From: Pelomonas sp. SE-A7
GTDB lineage: Bacteria; Pseudomonadota; Gammaproteobacteria; Burkholderiales; Burkholderiaceae_C
Assembly (NCBI RefSeq): GCF_030345705.1
Contig: NZ_JAUASW010000001.1
Location: 1,674,001-1,738,000, forward strand
Direction of reading: 5' to 3'
DNA: 64,000 nt
Part shown: positions 25,725 to 37,544 of the stretch, one piece after another
Numbering within the stretch: position 1 is the first letter of the stretch
Layout: every line of letters begins with the position of its first letter
Translations under genes and position numbers: made by a program
The notes under the pieces: model-generated
What the model was told of the DNA's origin: nothing
Seen by the model: the letters and a program-made list of their open reading frames with translations, nothing else
Databases searched by the model: none

Positions 25725-26690
25725 ATGACCCAGATCCGGGAACGCACCGTCCTGTTCGCTGACCTCCGAGGCAGCACGGGGCTGTTCGAATCGCTGGGCA
25801 ATGCCGAGGCCACTTCGGTGGTGACCCATACGGTCGGCGTGATCGCCCAGGCCGTGGACGAGTGCAATGGCCAGCTGATCAAGACGCTGGGCGATGGCCT
25901 GATGGCGGTGTTCGAAGGCCCGGCCGAGGGCGTCAAGTCGGCGGTGCGCATGCATGAAATGCTCGAGCGCGTCGCGCGCGGCAAGCAGCGCGGCGCCTCG
26001 CCGGCACTGCGCGGCCTCAAGCTGCAGGTCGCGCTGGCCCGGGGCGAGGTGGTCGAGATGGGTGGCGATTGCTTCGGCGACGCAGTCAACGTGGCAGCCC
26101 GACTGATCGACCATGCCGGCGACAACGAGACCCTGATCACCGCCGAGGTGCTGGCCGGCCTGCCGACCGCCCGCAAGAACCGCTTCCGCAGCCTGGACCG
26201 CATTGCCGTGCGCGGCCGTGTCGAGCCGGTCCATGTCTATGTTCAGGACCAGCCCAACCAGCAGGGCGATGCGGCCGCCACCCAGTTCGGCGAGATCGTG
26301 CCGCACGCCGAGCCGGATGGCATCCGACTGGTCTGGCAGGACCTGGACAGGGTGTTCGACACCGCGATCATGCCTATCGTGCTGGGCCGCAGCGTCCAGG
26401 CCACCTACTGCATCACCGACGGTCGCGTCTCGCGCTCCCATGCCCGCATCGACTGGCATGGCGGCGTGTTCTCGCTGACCGACCTCAGCTACAACGGCAC
26501 CTTCGTGCGCTTTGGCCCGCTGGGCGAAATCCTCAGCCTCAAGCGAGGCAACTGCACGCTGCACGGCAGCGGCGTCATCGGCCTGGGCGGCCCACCCAGC
26601 GACGACAACGCGCCCATAGTGCGCTTCGAAGTGCTGCACTTCGCCGACACCGAGCCGCTGTCGCTGACCGGCCCGCGCAGCCGCGGCTGA
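25725..26690 (+). CDS. Class III adenylate/guanylate cyclase with FHA domain
   Basis: 321 aa from ATG 25725; the longer upstream frame is not conserved. The cyclase homology domain (residues 1-175) has the first metal aspartate in TVLFADLRGSTGLFE and the second in KTLGDGLMAVFEGPAEGVKSA. GEVVEMGGDCFGDAVNVAARLID and RCR-like FRSLDRIAVRGR follow. An FHA domain occupies about 215-310 (VLGRSVQATYCI, RVSRSHARI, TDLSYNGTFVRFG), which binds phosphothreonine. The predicted role is synthesis of cAMP or cGMP under control of a Ser/Thr kinase. The kinase gene at 6186 is in the same window but not adjacent. Confidence 0.85.
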   Translation: MTQIRERTVLFADLRGSTGLFESLGNAEATSVVTHTVGVIAQAVDECNGQLIKTLGDGLMAVFEGPAEGVKSAVRMHEMLERVARGKQRGASPALRGLKLQVALARGEVVEMGGDCFGDAVNVAARLIDHAGDNETLITAEVLAGLPTARKNRFRSLDRIAVRGRVEPVHVYVQDQPNQQGDAAATQFGEIVPHAEPDGIRLVWQDLDRVFDTAIMPIVLGRSVQATYCITDGRVSRSHARIDWHGGVFSLTDLSYNGTFVRFGPLGEILSLKRGNCTLHGSGVIGLGGPPSDDNAPIVRFEVLHFADTEPLSLTGPRSRG

Positions 26691-26705
26691 CCCCTCCCCT
26701 GTTCC

Positions 26706-27791
26706 ATGGCCTTCAGCAAAGAACCTGCCTACCGGCACGGCAGCGCCCCACGTACAGCGGTGCTGTTCTGCAACCTTGGCACACCGGACGAGCCGACCGT
26801 AGCCGCCACGCGGCGCTATCTGGCGGAATTCCTGTCCGACCCGCGCGTGGTCGAGATTCCGCGCCTGGTCTGGACCCTGATCCTGCACGGCATCATCCTG
26901 CGGCTGCGGCCGGCCAAGTCGGCCGCCAAGTACGCCAGCATCTGGATGAAGGAAGGCTCGCCGCTGCAGGTCTGGACCGAGCGCCAGGCCAAGTACCTGC
27001 AGGGCTTCCTGGGCGAGCGCGGTCATCAGTTGCTGGTGCGCCATGCAATGAGGTATGGCCGTCCCGCCATCGCTGATCAGCTCGATGCCCTCAAGCGTGA
27101 CGGTGCGACCCGCGTACTGGTGCTGCCGGCCTACCCACAGTACTCGGGTGCCACCACGGCCAGCGTGATCGACGCCGTCGCCCACTGGGCGCTGCGCACC
27201 CGCAACGTACCGGAGCTGCGCTTCGTCAACCGCTACCACGACGAACCGCTCTACATCGCTGCGCTGGCCGAGAGCGTTCGTGCGCATTGGCAGCGCGAGG
27301 GCCGTGGCGAGATGCTGGTGATGAGTTTCCACGGTATGCCGGCGCGCACCCTGGCGCTCGGCGACCCCTACCATTGCGAATGCCTGAAGACCGGCCGCCT
27401 GCTGGCCGAGACGCTGGGCCTGTCACAGCAGCAATACCGCATCAGCTTCCAGAGCCGCTTCGGCAAGGCCAAGTGGCTGGAGCCCTACACCGAGCCCACG
27501 CTGATCGAACTGGCCGGCCAAGGCGTCAAGCAGGTCGACCTGATCTGCCCCGGCTTTGCGGCCGACTGCCTGGAGACGCTGGAAGAAATCGACCAGGAGG
27601 CCCGCGCGGCCTTCCTGGCGGCTGGCGGTCAGGCCTTCCGCTACATCCCCTGCCTCAACGACAGCCCGGCCGGCATGAAGGCCCTGGCCGCGCTGGCCGA
27701 ACGGCATCTGCAGGGTTGGCCTACGACTGCCGTGGAAGATCCGGCCCAGTGCGAACGTGCGCTGGCCGCCGGAGCAGAATCGCGTCCATGA
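26706..27791 (+). CDS. hemH: Ferrochelatase
   Basis: 361 aa. It inserts Fe(2+) into protoporphyrin IX, the last step of protoheme synthesis. Visible family motifs are TAVLFCNLGTPDEPT at the N-terminus, MRYGRPAIADQL, LVLPAYPQYSGATTAS, the catalytic His in MSFHGMPARTL, and FQSRFGKAKWLEPYT and CPGFAADCLETLEEI toward the C-terminus. It starts 15 bases after the cyclase gene and overlaps the hslR start by four bases, so the three genes form one plus-strand run. Confidence 0.95.
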   Translation: MAFSKEPAYRHGSAPRTAVLFCNLGTPDEPTVAATRRYLAEFLSDPRVVEIPRLVWTLILHGIILRLRPAKSAAKYASIWMKEGSPLQVWTERQAKYLQGFLGERGHQLLVRHAMRYGRPAIADQLDALKRDGATRVLVLPAYPQYSGATTASVIDAVAHWALRTRNVPELRFVNRYHDEPLYIAALAESVRAHWQREGRGEMLVMSFHGMPARTLALGDPYHCECLKTGRLLAETLGLSQQQYRISFQSRFGKAKWLEPYTEPTLIELAGQGVKQVDLICPGFAADCLETLEEIDQEARAAFLAAGGQAFRYIPCLNDSPAGMKALAALAERHLQGWPTTAVEDPAQCERALAAGAESRP

Positions 27792-28201
27792 GTTCCCGGG
27801 AATCGCTGGACAGCCTGCGCCTCGACAAGTGGCTGTGGGCCGCCCGCTTCTACAAGACCCGCGCCCTGGCCGTCGAGGAGATCGCCAAGGGCCGGGTTCA
27901 GGTCAACGGCCAGACCGTCAAGCCGGCGCGCGATGTACGCCCGGGCGATCGCATCCGGCTGCGCCAGGGCCAGGTCGAGCGCGAGGTCGTCGTCCAGGCC
28001 CTCAGCTCGGTCCGTGGCCCTGCGCCAGTAGCCCAGACGCTCTACCAAGAGACGCCCGAAAGCATCACCGCCCGCGAGAAGGCGGCCGAGGCCCGGCGCC
28101 TGGCGCCCGAGCCGGCGGCCAGCATCCAGCAGGGCCGTCCGACCAAGCAGGACCGCCGCCGGCTGGCCGATTGGGACCGCTGGAGTGCCCAGATCGACTG
28201 A
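27788..28201 (+). CDS. hslR: S4-domain RNA-binding heat-shock protein Hsp15 family
   Basis: 137 aa. The S4 domain lies at residues 9-70 (LRLDKWLWAARFYKTRALAVE, GRVQVNGQTVKPARDVRPGD) and is followed by a basic tail with GRPTKQDRRRLADW. Hsp15 binds free 50S subunits that carry nascent chains. The ATG overlaps the hemH stop (ATGA). The heat-shock grpE-dnaK-dnaJ cluster follows. Confidence 0.88.
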   Translation: MSSRESLDSLRLDKWLWAARFYKTRALAVEEIAKGRVQVNGQTVKPARDVRPGDRIRLRQGQVEREVVVQALSSVRGPAPVAQTLYQETPESITAREKAAEARRLAPEPAASIQQGRPTKQDRRRLADWDRWSAQID

Positions 28202-28253
28202 TCTCTGAGCCAGGCCCCGGGTTTGTCCCAGCCTGGATGCGACAATCCCGCCT

Positions 28254-28281
28254 CTTGAAAGCGGCCGGCCGGCTCCCATAT
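28254..28281 (+). promoter_or_regulatory. Sigma-32 heat-shock promoter for grpE
   Basis: CTTGAAA (28254-28260), a 13-bp spacer and TCCCATAT (28274-28281) match the RpoH consensus CTTGAAA / CCCCATNT with one mismatch. It lies about 50 bp upstream of the grpE ATG. Confidence 0.8.
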
Positions 28282-28330
28282 CGGCCCGGTTGTCCGCGGC
28301 ACCCGCGGCGAAAAGCAGCCCTCCCAGAAG

Positions 28331-28852
28331 ATGAGCACCGAGAACACCCCCCCGCAAGAATCCGTAGAAACGCCGGCCGCCGAGGCCGCCGCCACCGGTC
28401 TGGAAGCCCAGCTGGCCGAAGCGCAAGCCCGCCTGGCCGAGATGTCGGACGCCTATCTGCGCGCCAAGGCCGAGGTCGAGAACACCCGCCGCCGCGCCGA
28501 CGAGGACATGGCCAAGGCCCGCAAGTTCGCCATCGAGTCCTTCGCCGAAGCCCTGCTGCCGGTAATGGACAGCATGGAAGCCGCCATTGCCATGCCCGAC
28601 GCCAAGGTCGAGACCGTGCTCGAAGGCGTGCATGCCACGCGCCGCCAGCTGGCTGGCGCGCTGGAGCGCAACAAGGTGGTCGAGATCAATCCCGCCCAGG
28701 GCACGAAGTTCGATCCGCACCAGCACCAGGCCATATCCATGGTGCCGGCCGAGCAGGATGCCAACACGGTCGTGGCCGTGCTGCAGAAGGGCTTCCTGAT
28801 CAACGACCGCGTGCTGCGCCCGGCCCTGATCACGGTGGCCGCGCCCAAATAA
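28331..28852 (+). CDS. grpE: Nucleotide exchange factor GrpE
   Basis: 173 aa. A long N-terminal coiled-coil (AAATGLEAQLAEAQARLAEM, then DAYLRAKAEVENTRRR) leads into the C-terminal beta domain with GTKFDPHQHQAISMVPAEQ, TVVAVLQKGFLINDRVLRPA and a terminal VAAPK. It releases ADP from DnaK and helps set the response to temperature. The sigma-32 promoter lies directly upstream. Confidence 0.96.
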   Translation: MSTENTPPQESVETPAAEAAATGLEAQLAEAQARLAEMSDAYLRAKAEVENTRRRADEDMAKARKFAIESFAEALLPVMDSMEAAIAMPDAKVETVLEGVHATRRQLAGALERNKVVEINPAQGTKFDPHQHQAISMVPAEQDANTVVAVLQKGFLINDRVLRPALITVAAPK

Positions 28853-28862
28853 GCATTCACAG

Positions 28863-28900
28863 GTCGCCGCCTCTTGAAGCGCGGCGACTTATCCACAAAT
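28863..28900 (+). promoter_or_regulatory. grpE-dnaK intergenic hairpin and possible second sigma-32 promoter
   Basis: GTCGCCGC (28863-28870) pairs with GCGGCGAC (28881-28888). Within the same stretch CTTGAAG (28873-28879) and CCACAAAT (28893-28900) are spaced by 13 bp and partly match the heat-shock consensus. The hairpin is certain; the promoter is a weak prediction. Confidence 0.4.
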
Positions 28901-28936
28901 CCAGAAGCATTCAGGCATTCAGTTCAGGAGAACAAC

Positions 28937-30901
<1,965 letters not shown>

Positions 30902-30989
30902 GCAGGCCCAGACCGGCTGAAAGCCACCGCGCGGGAGCTGCTTCCACAGCCTCGCGCGGTTTCTCGTTTAGACCACCGGACCGCTAAGC

Positions 30990-32141
<1,152 letters not shown>

Positions 32142-32160
32142 ACACGGGACTGACGAGCCA

Positions 32161-32191
32161 GGCCGCCGACCGCGAGGTCCGGCGGCCTTTT
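32161..32191 (+). terminator. Rho-independent terminator after dnaJ
   Basis: Stem GGCCGCCG (32161-32168) with CGGCGGCC, inner ACC/GGT pairing and a GCGA loop, then TTTT. Confidence 0.8.
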
Positions 32192-32347
32192 CATTTCCGG
32201 CCCTGGCGGCCATTTTTCACGGCCAGCCACGCGGGTCCCCGGGACAGCCCTTGATACTGAAAGTGCGAAGAACGCCTAGAGTGGCAGAACAAGACAACAG
32301 AGATTCGTTGGTGAACCTTCCCGCACGCCCCTCGGCGCCCTGCTGCC

Positions 32348-33979
32348 ATGCGCATCCTTGACGACGGCATCCAGCAGGCCAGCGCCCTGATCATTGACGC
32401 CAATGCCAACTCGCGCAGCCTGTTGGCAGCGCAGCTGCGCGACCTGGGCGTGGGCAATGTGCGCCAGACCACGCGGCTGCGCGACGCCCGCGTGATGCTG
32501 GAGAACAAGGCCTACGACATCGTCCTGTGCGACTACCACTTCGAAGGCAGCGAGCAGTCGGGCCAGCATCTGCTGGACGAGCTGCGGCGCGAGCAGCTGC
32601 TGCCCTACTCCACCGTCTTCGTGATGGTGACCGGCGAAGCCACCTACGCGGTGGTCGCGGAAGCGGCCGAAGCAGCGCTGGACGCCTACCTGATCAAGCC
32701 CTACACCACGGCCTCGCTGGCCGAGCGCCTGGCCAATGCCCGCTACCGCAAGCGCGTGCTCAAGGACATCTTCGAGGCGATCGAGAGCGAGTCCTTCGAC
32801 CTCGCAGCCGACCTGTGCATGAAGCGCTTCGAGGCGCGTGCGCCATTCTGGCTCTATGCGGCCCGCATCGGGGCGGAACTGCTGCTGCGCCTGGACCGGC
32901 ACACCGACGCCCGCAAGCTCTACGACTCCATCATCGAGGCCAAGACCATGCCCTGGGCCCGCCTCGGCGTGGCCCGCACCGAGATAGCAGCCGGCAACCT
33001 TAACGCCGCCCGCCGCACGCTGGAGGTCCTGATAGGCGATATGCCGGACCATGCCGACTCCTACGACATGATGGGCCGGGTCCAGATGGAGCAGGGCGAG
33101 ATCGAGGCCGCGCTCGGCACCTATCGCACGGCCGCCGGCCTGACGCCCGGCTGCATTCTGCGCACCCAGCGCTGTGCCACGCTAGCCTTCTACGCCGGAG
33201 AGCGTGAAGAGGCCATCAAGCTGTTCGAGCGCACCATGGCCAATGGCCTCAAGTCCAAGCTGTTCGACGCCCTGGGTCTGACGCTGCTGGGCCTGGCCCG
33301 CTTCGACCGCAAGGACGGCAAGGGCCTGGCCTATGTGCACGACTGCCTGCAGCAATTGATGGAACGCGACGACAGTGAGCGACTGCGCCGCTTCGAGCAG
33401 GTGTTCCGCATCCTCAAGGCCCTCTACGGCCGGCAACTGGCCGAGGCGCTGGCCCTGACCCGCGATCTCAGCCGTCAATCCGAGCAGCCCGAGTTCGACC
33501 TCGAGGCTGCCCATTTGCTGGTCGGCGTGCTGGTACGCCTGGCCTCGCAGGACATCCAGCTCGAGGAGATGGATGCCACCATCACTCGCCTGGGCCTGCG
33601 TTACTGCGTCTCGAAGTCCAGCACCGAACTGATGGTGGCCATGACCGAGGGCAACGACGCCGCGGCCGCCGAGTTGCGCAACTGCCATGCCCGCATCTTT
33701 GGCATCGCCGAGACCGCGATGCGCTATTCGATGCGCCACGAGCCGCGCATGGGCGTGACCCTGCTGATCGAGCAGGGCGAGCAGACCCGCAATGCCAAGC
33801 TGATCGACATGGCCAGCCTGGTGCTGCAGCGCCATGCCGACAAGGTCGAGGACGGCAACGAGCTGGCCCGCCAGATCGACGACCTGCAGGCCGAATGGGT
33901 GCGGCCACAGGGTACGGCCCTGTCGCGCAACCAGCGGGCCGTGGGCGGCCTGGCCCTGCGCACCCGCAAGGCGGCCTGA
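32348..33979 (+). CDS. Response regulator receiver protein with TPR-like repeats
   Basis: 543 aa. N-terminal receiver domain (residues 10-130) with the acidic pocket in ALIIDANANS, the phospho-acceptor aspartate in DIVLCDYHFEG (about residue 59), the Thr in VMVTGEA and the Lys in YLIKPYT. The rest is helical. TPR-like repeats are clearest between about 200 and 320 (ARTLEVLIGDMPDHADSYDM, GRVQMEQGEIEAALGTYRTA). There is no DNA-binding or enzymatic output domain, so it probably works through protein contacts. No histidine kinase lies next to it. Confidence 0.85.
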   Translation: MRILDDGIQQASALIIDANANSRSLLAAQLRDLGVGNVRQTTRLRDARVMLENKAYDIVLCDYHFEGSEQSGQHLLDELRREQLLPYSTVFVMVTGEATYAVVAEAAEAALDAYLIKPYTTASLAERLANARYRKRVLKDIFEAIESESFDLAADLCMKRFEARAPFWLYAARIGAELLLRLDRHTDARKLYDSIIEAKTMPWARLGVARTEIAAGNLNAARRTLEVLIGDMPDHADSYDMMGRVQMEQGEIEAALGTYRTAAGLTPGCILRTQRCATLAFYAGEREEAIKLFERTMANGLKSKLFDALGLTLLGLARFDRKDGKGLAYVHDCLQQLMERDDSERLRRFEQVFRILKALYGRQLAEALALTRDLSRQSEQPEFDLEAAHLLVGVLVRLASQDIQLEEMDATITRLGLRYCVSKSSTELMVAMTEGNDAAAAELRNCHARIFGIAETAMRYSMRHEPRMGVTLLIEQGEQTRNAKLIDMASLVLQRHADKVEDGNELARQIDDLQAEWVRPQGTALSRNQRAVGGLALRTRKAA

Positions 33980-34053
33980 GCGCGTAGGTCGTTCGCTCCC
34001 GCGCCTGCGCGCTGGGCCACAATGCGCGCCAGCCCAACCGCTCCCCTGCCTGC

Positions 34054-35718
34054 ATGCGTGCCCTGCTCCGCCTGATTGCCAAGCCCACCCTAAATTCGCC
34101 GCTGACCGTCGCCTGGCTCGGTGCACTGTGGATGGGGGTGTTCGGCAACTGGCCGCTCTGGCAGCGCATGCTGGCCTTGCCTGAGCTCTCCGATGCCGGC
34201 GGGCGTATCTTTGTGCTCGTGTTCGCCGGCATGGTCAGCGCCCTGCTCGGCGCCCTCCTGAGCCTGTTCGCATGGCCTCGCGTGATCAAACCGGCGCTGG
34301 TCGTGATGCTGCTGAGCACCGCCTCGCTGGCCCATTTCATGGGCAGCTACGGCACGGTGATCGACCCGACCATGGTGGTCAACGTCATACAGACCGATGT
34401 GCGCGAGGTGCGGGACCTGCTGAGCGTCGGACTGCTGCTCAGCCTGAGCCTGCTGGCCCTGCTGCCCATCGCCTGGCTGTGGCGGCGCAAGCTGCTCACC
34501 CATCCCTGGCCCGGTCGCCTGGGCCGCAACCTGCTGGCCTTCGCCGGCGGCCTGGTGCTGGCCGTGGGCCTGGCGCTGAGCTGCTTCGCCGACCTGGCCT
34601 CGACCATGCGCAACCACAAGTCGCTGCGCTACATGATCAGCCCAGTCAACCTCTACTACTCGCTCGGCTCGGTGGCCGCCGCCTCGCGCGCAACGCCCAA
34701 GGGTCCGCCTGAGGTGATTGGCGCCGACGCAAAGCTGGCGCCCCTAGAGGCGGGGGCCAAGCCGCGGCTGCTGCTGCTGGTGGTGGGCGAGACCGCTCGC
34801 TCGGCCAATTTCTCGCTCAATGGCTACGCCAAGCCGACCAACCCGGAACTGGCCAAGGCCCAGGTGCAGAGCTTCCGCAATGTCTCTTCCTGCGGCACCA
34901 GCACGGCGGCCTCGCTGCCCTGCATGTTCTCGCACCTCGGACGCGAGGTCTTCCTGGACCAGAAGCAGCCGCAGGAGAACCTGCTCGATGTGCTGCAGCG
35001 CGCCGGTCTGGCCGTACTGTGGTTGGACAACCAGTCCGGCTGCAAGGGCCTGTGCGACCGCATTCCCAATGCCTTTGCTGCGCAAGTTGCCAGCGGCGCA
35101 ACCGCCCTGCCGGCCGGACTCTGCGATGGCCAGGAATGCCTGGACGCGGCCCTGCTCCACGGCCTGGATCAGCGCCTGGCTGCGCTCGACCCCGAGCGTG
35201 TGGCGCGCGGCGTGGTGCTGGTGATGCATCAGATGGGCAGCCATGGCCCGGCTTACTACAAGCGCTCACCGGCGGACCGCAAGCCCTTCCAGCCCGAGTG
35301 CAAGTCCAACGCCCTGCAGCAATGCGAGCGCGAGCAGGTCGTCAACGCCTACGACAACTCGATTGCTTATGCCGACTGGATACTGGCCAACAGCATCGAA
35401 TGGTTGAAGACCCAGTCCGACCGCTTCGATACCGCGATGCTCTACATCTCGGACCACGGCGAATCGCTGGGTGAAAACAAGCTCTACCTGCACGGCCTGC
35501 CTTATGCGATGGCGCCGCGCGAGCAGAAGCATGTGCCCCTGATCCTGTGGCTGCCCGAGGCCAGCAGCCGGGCGCTGAAGCTGCGCAGCAACTGCCTGGC
35601 CGGGAAGCTGGACGAGCCGCTCTCGCACGACCAGCTGTTCCACTCGGTGCTGGGCTACAGCGGCGTGCAGACCCAGGTCTACCGGCGCGACTGGGACCTG
35701 TTCGCCGCCTGCCGCTGA
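34054..35718 (+). CDS. eptA: Phosphoethanolamine transferase, EptA/lipid A type
   Basis: 554 aa. Five predicted N-terminal membrane helices (about residues 15-185) are followed by a periplasmic alkaline-phosphatase-type domain. Catalytic features are VVGETARSANFSLNGYAKPTNPEL (metal-binding Glu), the nucleophilic Thr in SSCGTSTAASLPCMFS, and metal ligands in YISDHGESLGE and YLHGLPYA. Periplasmic cysteines suitable for disulfides are present (CKGLCDR, CDGQECL). It transfers phosphoethanolamine to lipid A or another envelope acceptor and can lower polymyxin binding. The CACAAT element at 34018-34023 may be its -10. Confidence 0.88.
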   Translation: MRALLRLIAKPTLNSPLTVAWLGALWMGVFGNWPLWQRMLALPELSDAGGRIFVLVFAGMVSALLGALLSLFAWPRVIKPALVVMLLSTASLAHFMGSYGTVIDPTMVVNVIQTDVREVRDLLSVGLLLSLSLLALLPIAWLWRRKLLTHPWPGRLGRNLLAFAGGLVLAVGLALSCFADLASTMRNHKSLRYMISPVNLYYSLGSVAAASRATPKGPPEVIGADAKLAPLEAGAKPRLLLLVVGETARSANFSLNGYAKPTNPELAKAQVQSFRNVSSCGTSTAASLPCMFSHLGREVFLDQKQPQENLLDVLQRAGLAVLWLDNQSGCKGLCDRIPNAFAAQVASGATALPAGLCDGQECLDAALLHGLDQRLAALDPERVARGVVLVMHQMGSHGPAYYKRSPADRKPFQPECKSNALQQCEREQVVNAYDNSIAYADWILANSIEWLKTQSDRFDTAMLYISDHGESLGENKLYLHGLPYAMAPREQKHVPLILWLPEASSRALKLRSNCLAGKLDEPLSHDQLFHSVLGYSGVQTQVYRRDWDLFAACR

Positions 35719-35731
35719 ACCGGCTCACCGG

Positions 35732-36604
35732 CTAGAACAACTCGCCCTGAGACGTGGCCGGCCGCGGCGGCCGAAAGCGACTCAGGTCCAGCGGCTCTCG
35801 GTCACGCATCAGGCCGAGCCGGCTGGCGGCCTTGTTGAGCCGCTGACGCAGCAGTTGGGCCCAGATGCCCTCGCCCGTCATGCGGCTGCCGAAGCTGGGG
35901 TCGTTGTCGCGGCCGCCGCGCATTTCTCGCAGGCGTGCCATCACCCGGTTTCCGCGGTCCGGATAGTGGCGCTGCAGCCAGTCCTGGAACAACGGGTCGA
36001 CCTCCCAGGGCAGCCGCAAGGGAATGCTGAAGGCGCTGCGGGCGCCGGCCTCGGCCGCCGCCTCCAGCACGCGCTCGAGCTCAGGTTCGTTGATGAAGGG
36101 AATGATGGGCGAGACACTGACACCCACAGGCACGCCGGCCTCGGCCAGCGTCTTGATGGTGCGGATGCGGCGATGCGGTGCGGCGGCTCGCGGCTCCAGG
36201 ATGCGGGCCAGCTGCGGGTCCAGCGTAGTGACCGAGACGTAGACCGCCACCATGTTCTTGGCCGCCATCGGCGCTATCAGGTCCAGGTCGCGCTCCACAC
36301 CGGAGCTCTTGGTCACCAGCGAGAACGGATGCTCGCATTCGGCCAGCAGTTCAATGAGGCCGCGCGTAATGCGCAGCTCGCGCTCTACCGGTTGGTAGGC
36401 ATCTGTGGCTGTGCCGAGGCACAGCAGCTTCGGCCTGTAGGCGGGCTTGGCCAGCGCCTCACGCAACTTCTCGGTCGCGTTGACCTTGGCCACGATGCGG
36501 GTCTCGAAGTCGATTCCCGGCGACATGTTCAGGTAGCTGTGTGTGGGCCTGGCGAAGCAGTAGATGCAGCCGATACTTATATGCCACAGGAATCTGCACT
36601 CCAT
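35732..36604 (-). pseudogene. Truncated radical SAM (SPL/PA0069-type) protein, broken at the island junction
   Basis: The 290-codon frame matches the PA0069-like radical SAM family from GCIYCFARPTHSYLNMSPG onward, through TKSSGVERDLDLI and VSVSPIIPFINEPELE to the end. Family members have a longer N-terminus with the cluster motif CxxxCxxC. Here only the last two cysteines (C13 and C16) remain. The residue four before C13 is Ile, and the preceding codons (MECRFLWHISI) are unrelated. The homology stops at about 36,574, where composition also changes. The protein would lack one ligand of its 4Fe-4S cluster and is very probably inactive. Its ATG at 36604 is fortuitous. Confidence 0.8.
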
Positions 36605-36764
36605 AGAGAGGCATAGGCGCTAGAAGGAGGGGCCATATCAATGCAAACACCCGCGCCATGTGAGGCAAGGCACTTTTCAGCTGGGAAATAGATTGGCCTT
36701 GGAACGTGCCAAACAGCCCAAGTTGTGGGTGAGGCGACCGTCCAACTCGGTCAGGCCGGAGCGC

Positions 36765-37085
36765 CTACGAATCCCCTCCGCTCCCCTTGAGCGGCCGTCC
36801 CGGTCGCCGCGGCGGCAGTGCAGCAATAGCGGCGAATCGCTTCTCTTCGTCTTCCAGGTAAGTCAGCGCCTGTTTTGCGAGTTTGTCCGGAGTGGTCTGA
36901 AGCGCGACTGCAAGGTCGTAGAAGACTCTAAGTGTCGGACTCTTCTTCCCTCGTTCCACGTCGGCGAGGTAATTCCGGTGAATGCCGGCAACCTCAGCAA
37001 GCGACTCCTGAGTCAATTGCAATTTTCGTCGTCGAACAGCGACGGCAATACCGACCACCGCGTCCCAATCTGTCGAAGAAGCCAT
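36765..37085 (-). CDS. XRE-family helix-turn-helix regulator
   Basis: 106 aa from ATG 37085; a TTG three codons upstream is possible. The HTH_3 domain spans residues 10-70: VGIAVAVRRRKLQLTQESLAEVAGIHRNYLADVERGKKSPTL contains the two DNA-binding helices in the usual place. The C-terminal third is charged and ends PPRRPGRPLKGSGGDS, with an AT-hook-like RRPGRP. It resembles controller-type or phage-type repressors that regulate neighbouring genes. It is divergent from the plus-strand genes starting at 37308. Confidence 0.85.
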   Translation of the reverse strand: MASSTDWDAVVGIAVAVRRRKLQLTQESLAEVAGIHRNYLADVERGKKSPTLRVFYDLAVALQTTPDKLAKQALTYLEDEEKRFAAIAALPPRRPGRPLKGSGGDS

Positions 37086-37152
37086 GCGCGCCAAACTGAT
37101 GAAAGGCGGTCAGTTTTTCGAATACATCGCTCCGCTTAAATCCTCTATAGTG

Positions 37153-37163
37153 TGCATATTGCA
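37153..37163. promoter_or_regulatory. Possible XRE operator
   Basis: The palindrome TGCA-TAT-TGCA lies 68 bp upstream of the XRE gene start, in the divergent gap to the genes at 37308. Short palindromes here are often the regulator's own operator. There is no second copy to support it. Confidence 0.25.
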
Positions 37164-37307
37164 AACTTGCCCTTGAAATGAGCTCGTGGCGAGGACAGCA
37201 GGGCCGAGTCACATCCCGCCAACGCGCGGATTCGCTTGCCTAGGAAATGCCCGCCGCGCTGTCATCGCGCGAAAGTCCATTGACCTCAAGAAAGGAACTT
37301 GGCAATC

Positions 37308-37541
37308 ATGACCACACCGGCCCAACGCACCCTTGCAGTACTCAACGCTGAACTTTTTCTTTGCGCGCTGACAACCGAGTCGCCTGAGTCTTTGGATGTT
37401 CCACGGATTCTCATGCAGGCAGGAAAACTCCTTGCACATTTCCCCCGCCAAGGGGACCTGGCCTTGACCGCAAACGCGCTCCCGTCCGTTTGGGGGGAGC
37501 CACTCGAACTGGGTCCCGCAGTCGCGGAATCTTCGGAGTAA
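37308..37541 (+). CDS. Small conserved protein, BPSL0761-like
   Basis: 77 aa from ATG 37308 (a TTG at 37299 is an alternative). The layout TTPAQRTLAVLNAELFLCAL, then VPRILMQAGKLLAHFPRQGDL and the end LPSVWGEPL, resembles the small BPSL0761 family of Burkholderiales. These carry a TP-x-R-T-x-A-V start and an LLxHxP motif near the end. Their function is unknown. The stop is three bases before the TTG start of kptA, so they are co-transcribed. Confidence 0.55.
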   Translation: MTTPAQRTLAVLNAELFLCALTTESPESLDVPRILMQAGKLLAHFPRQGDLALTANALPSVWGEPLELGPAVAESSE

Positions 37542-37544
37542 GAC

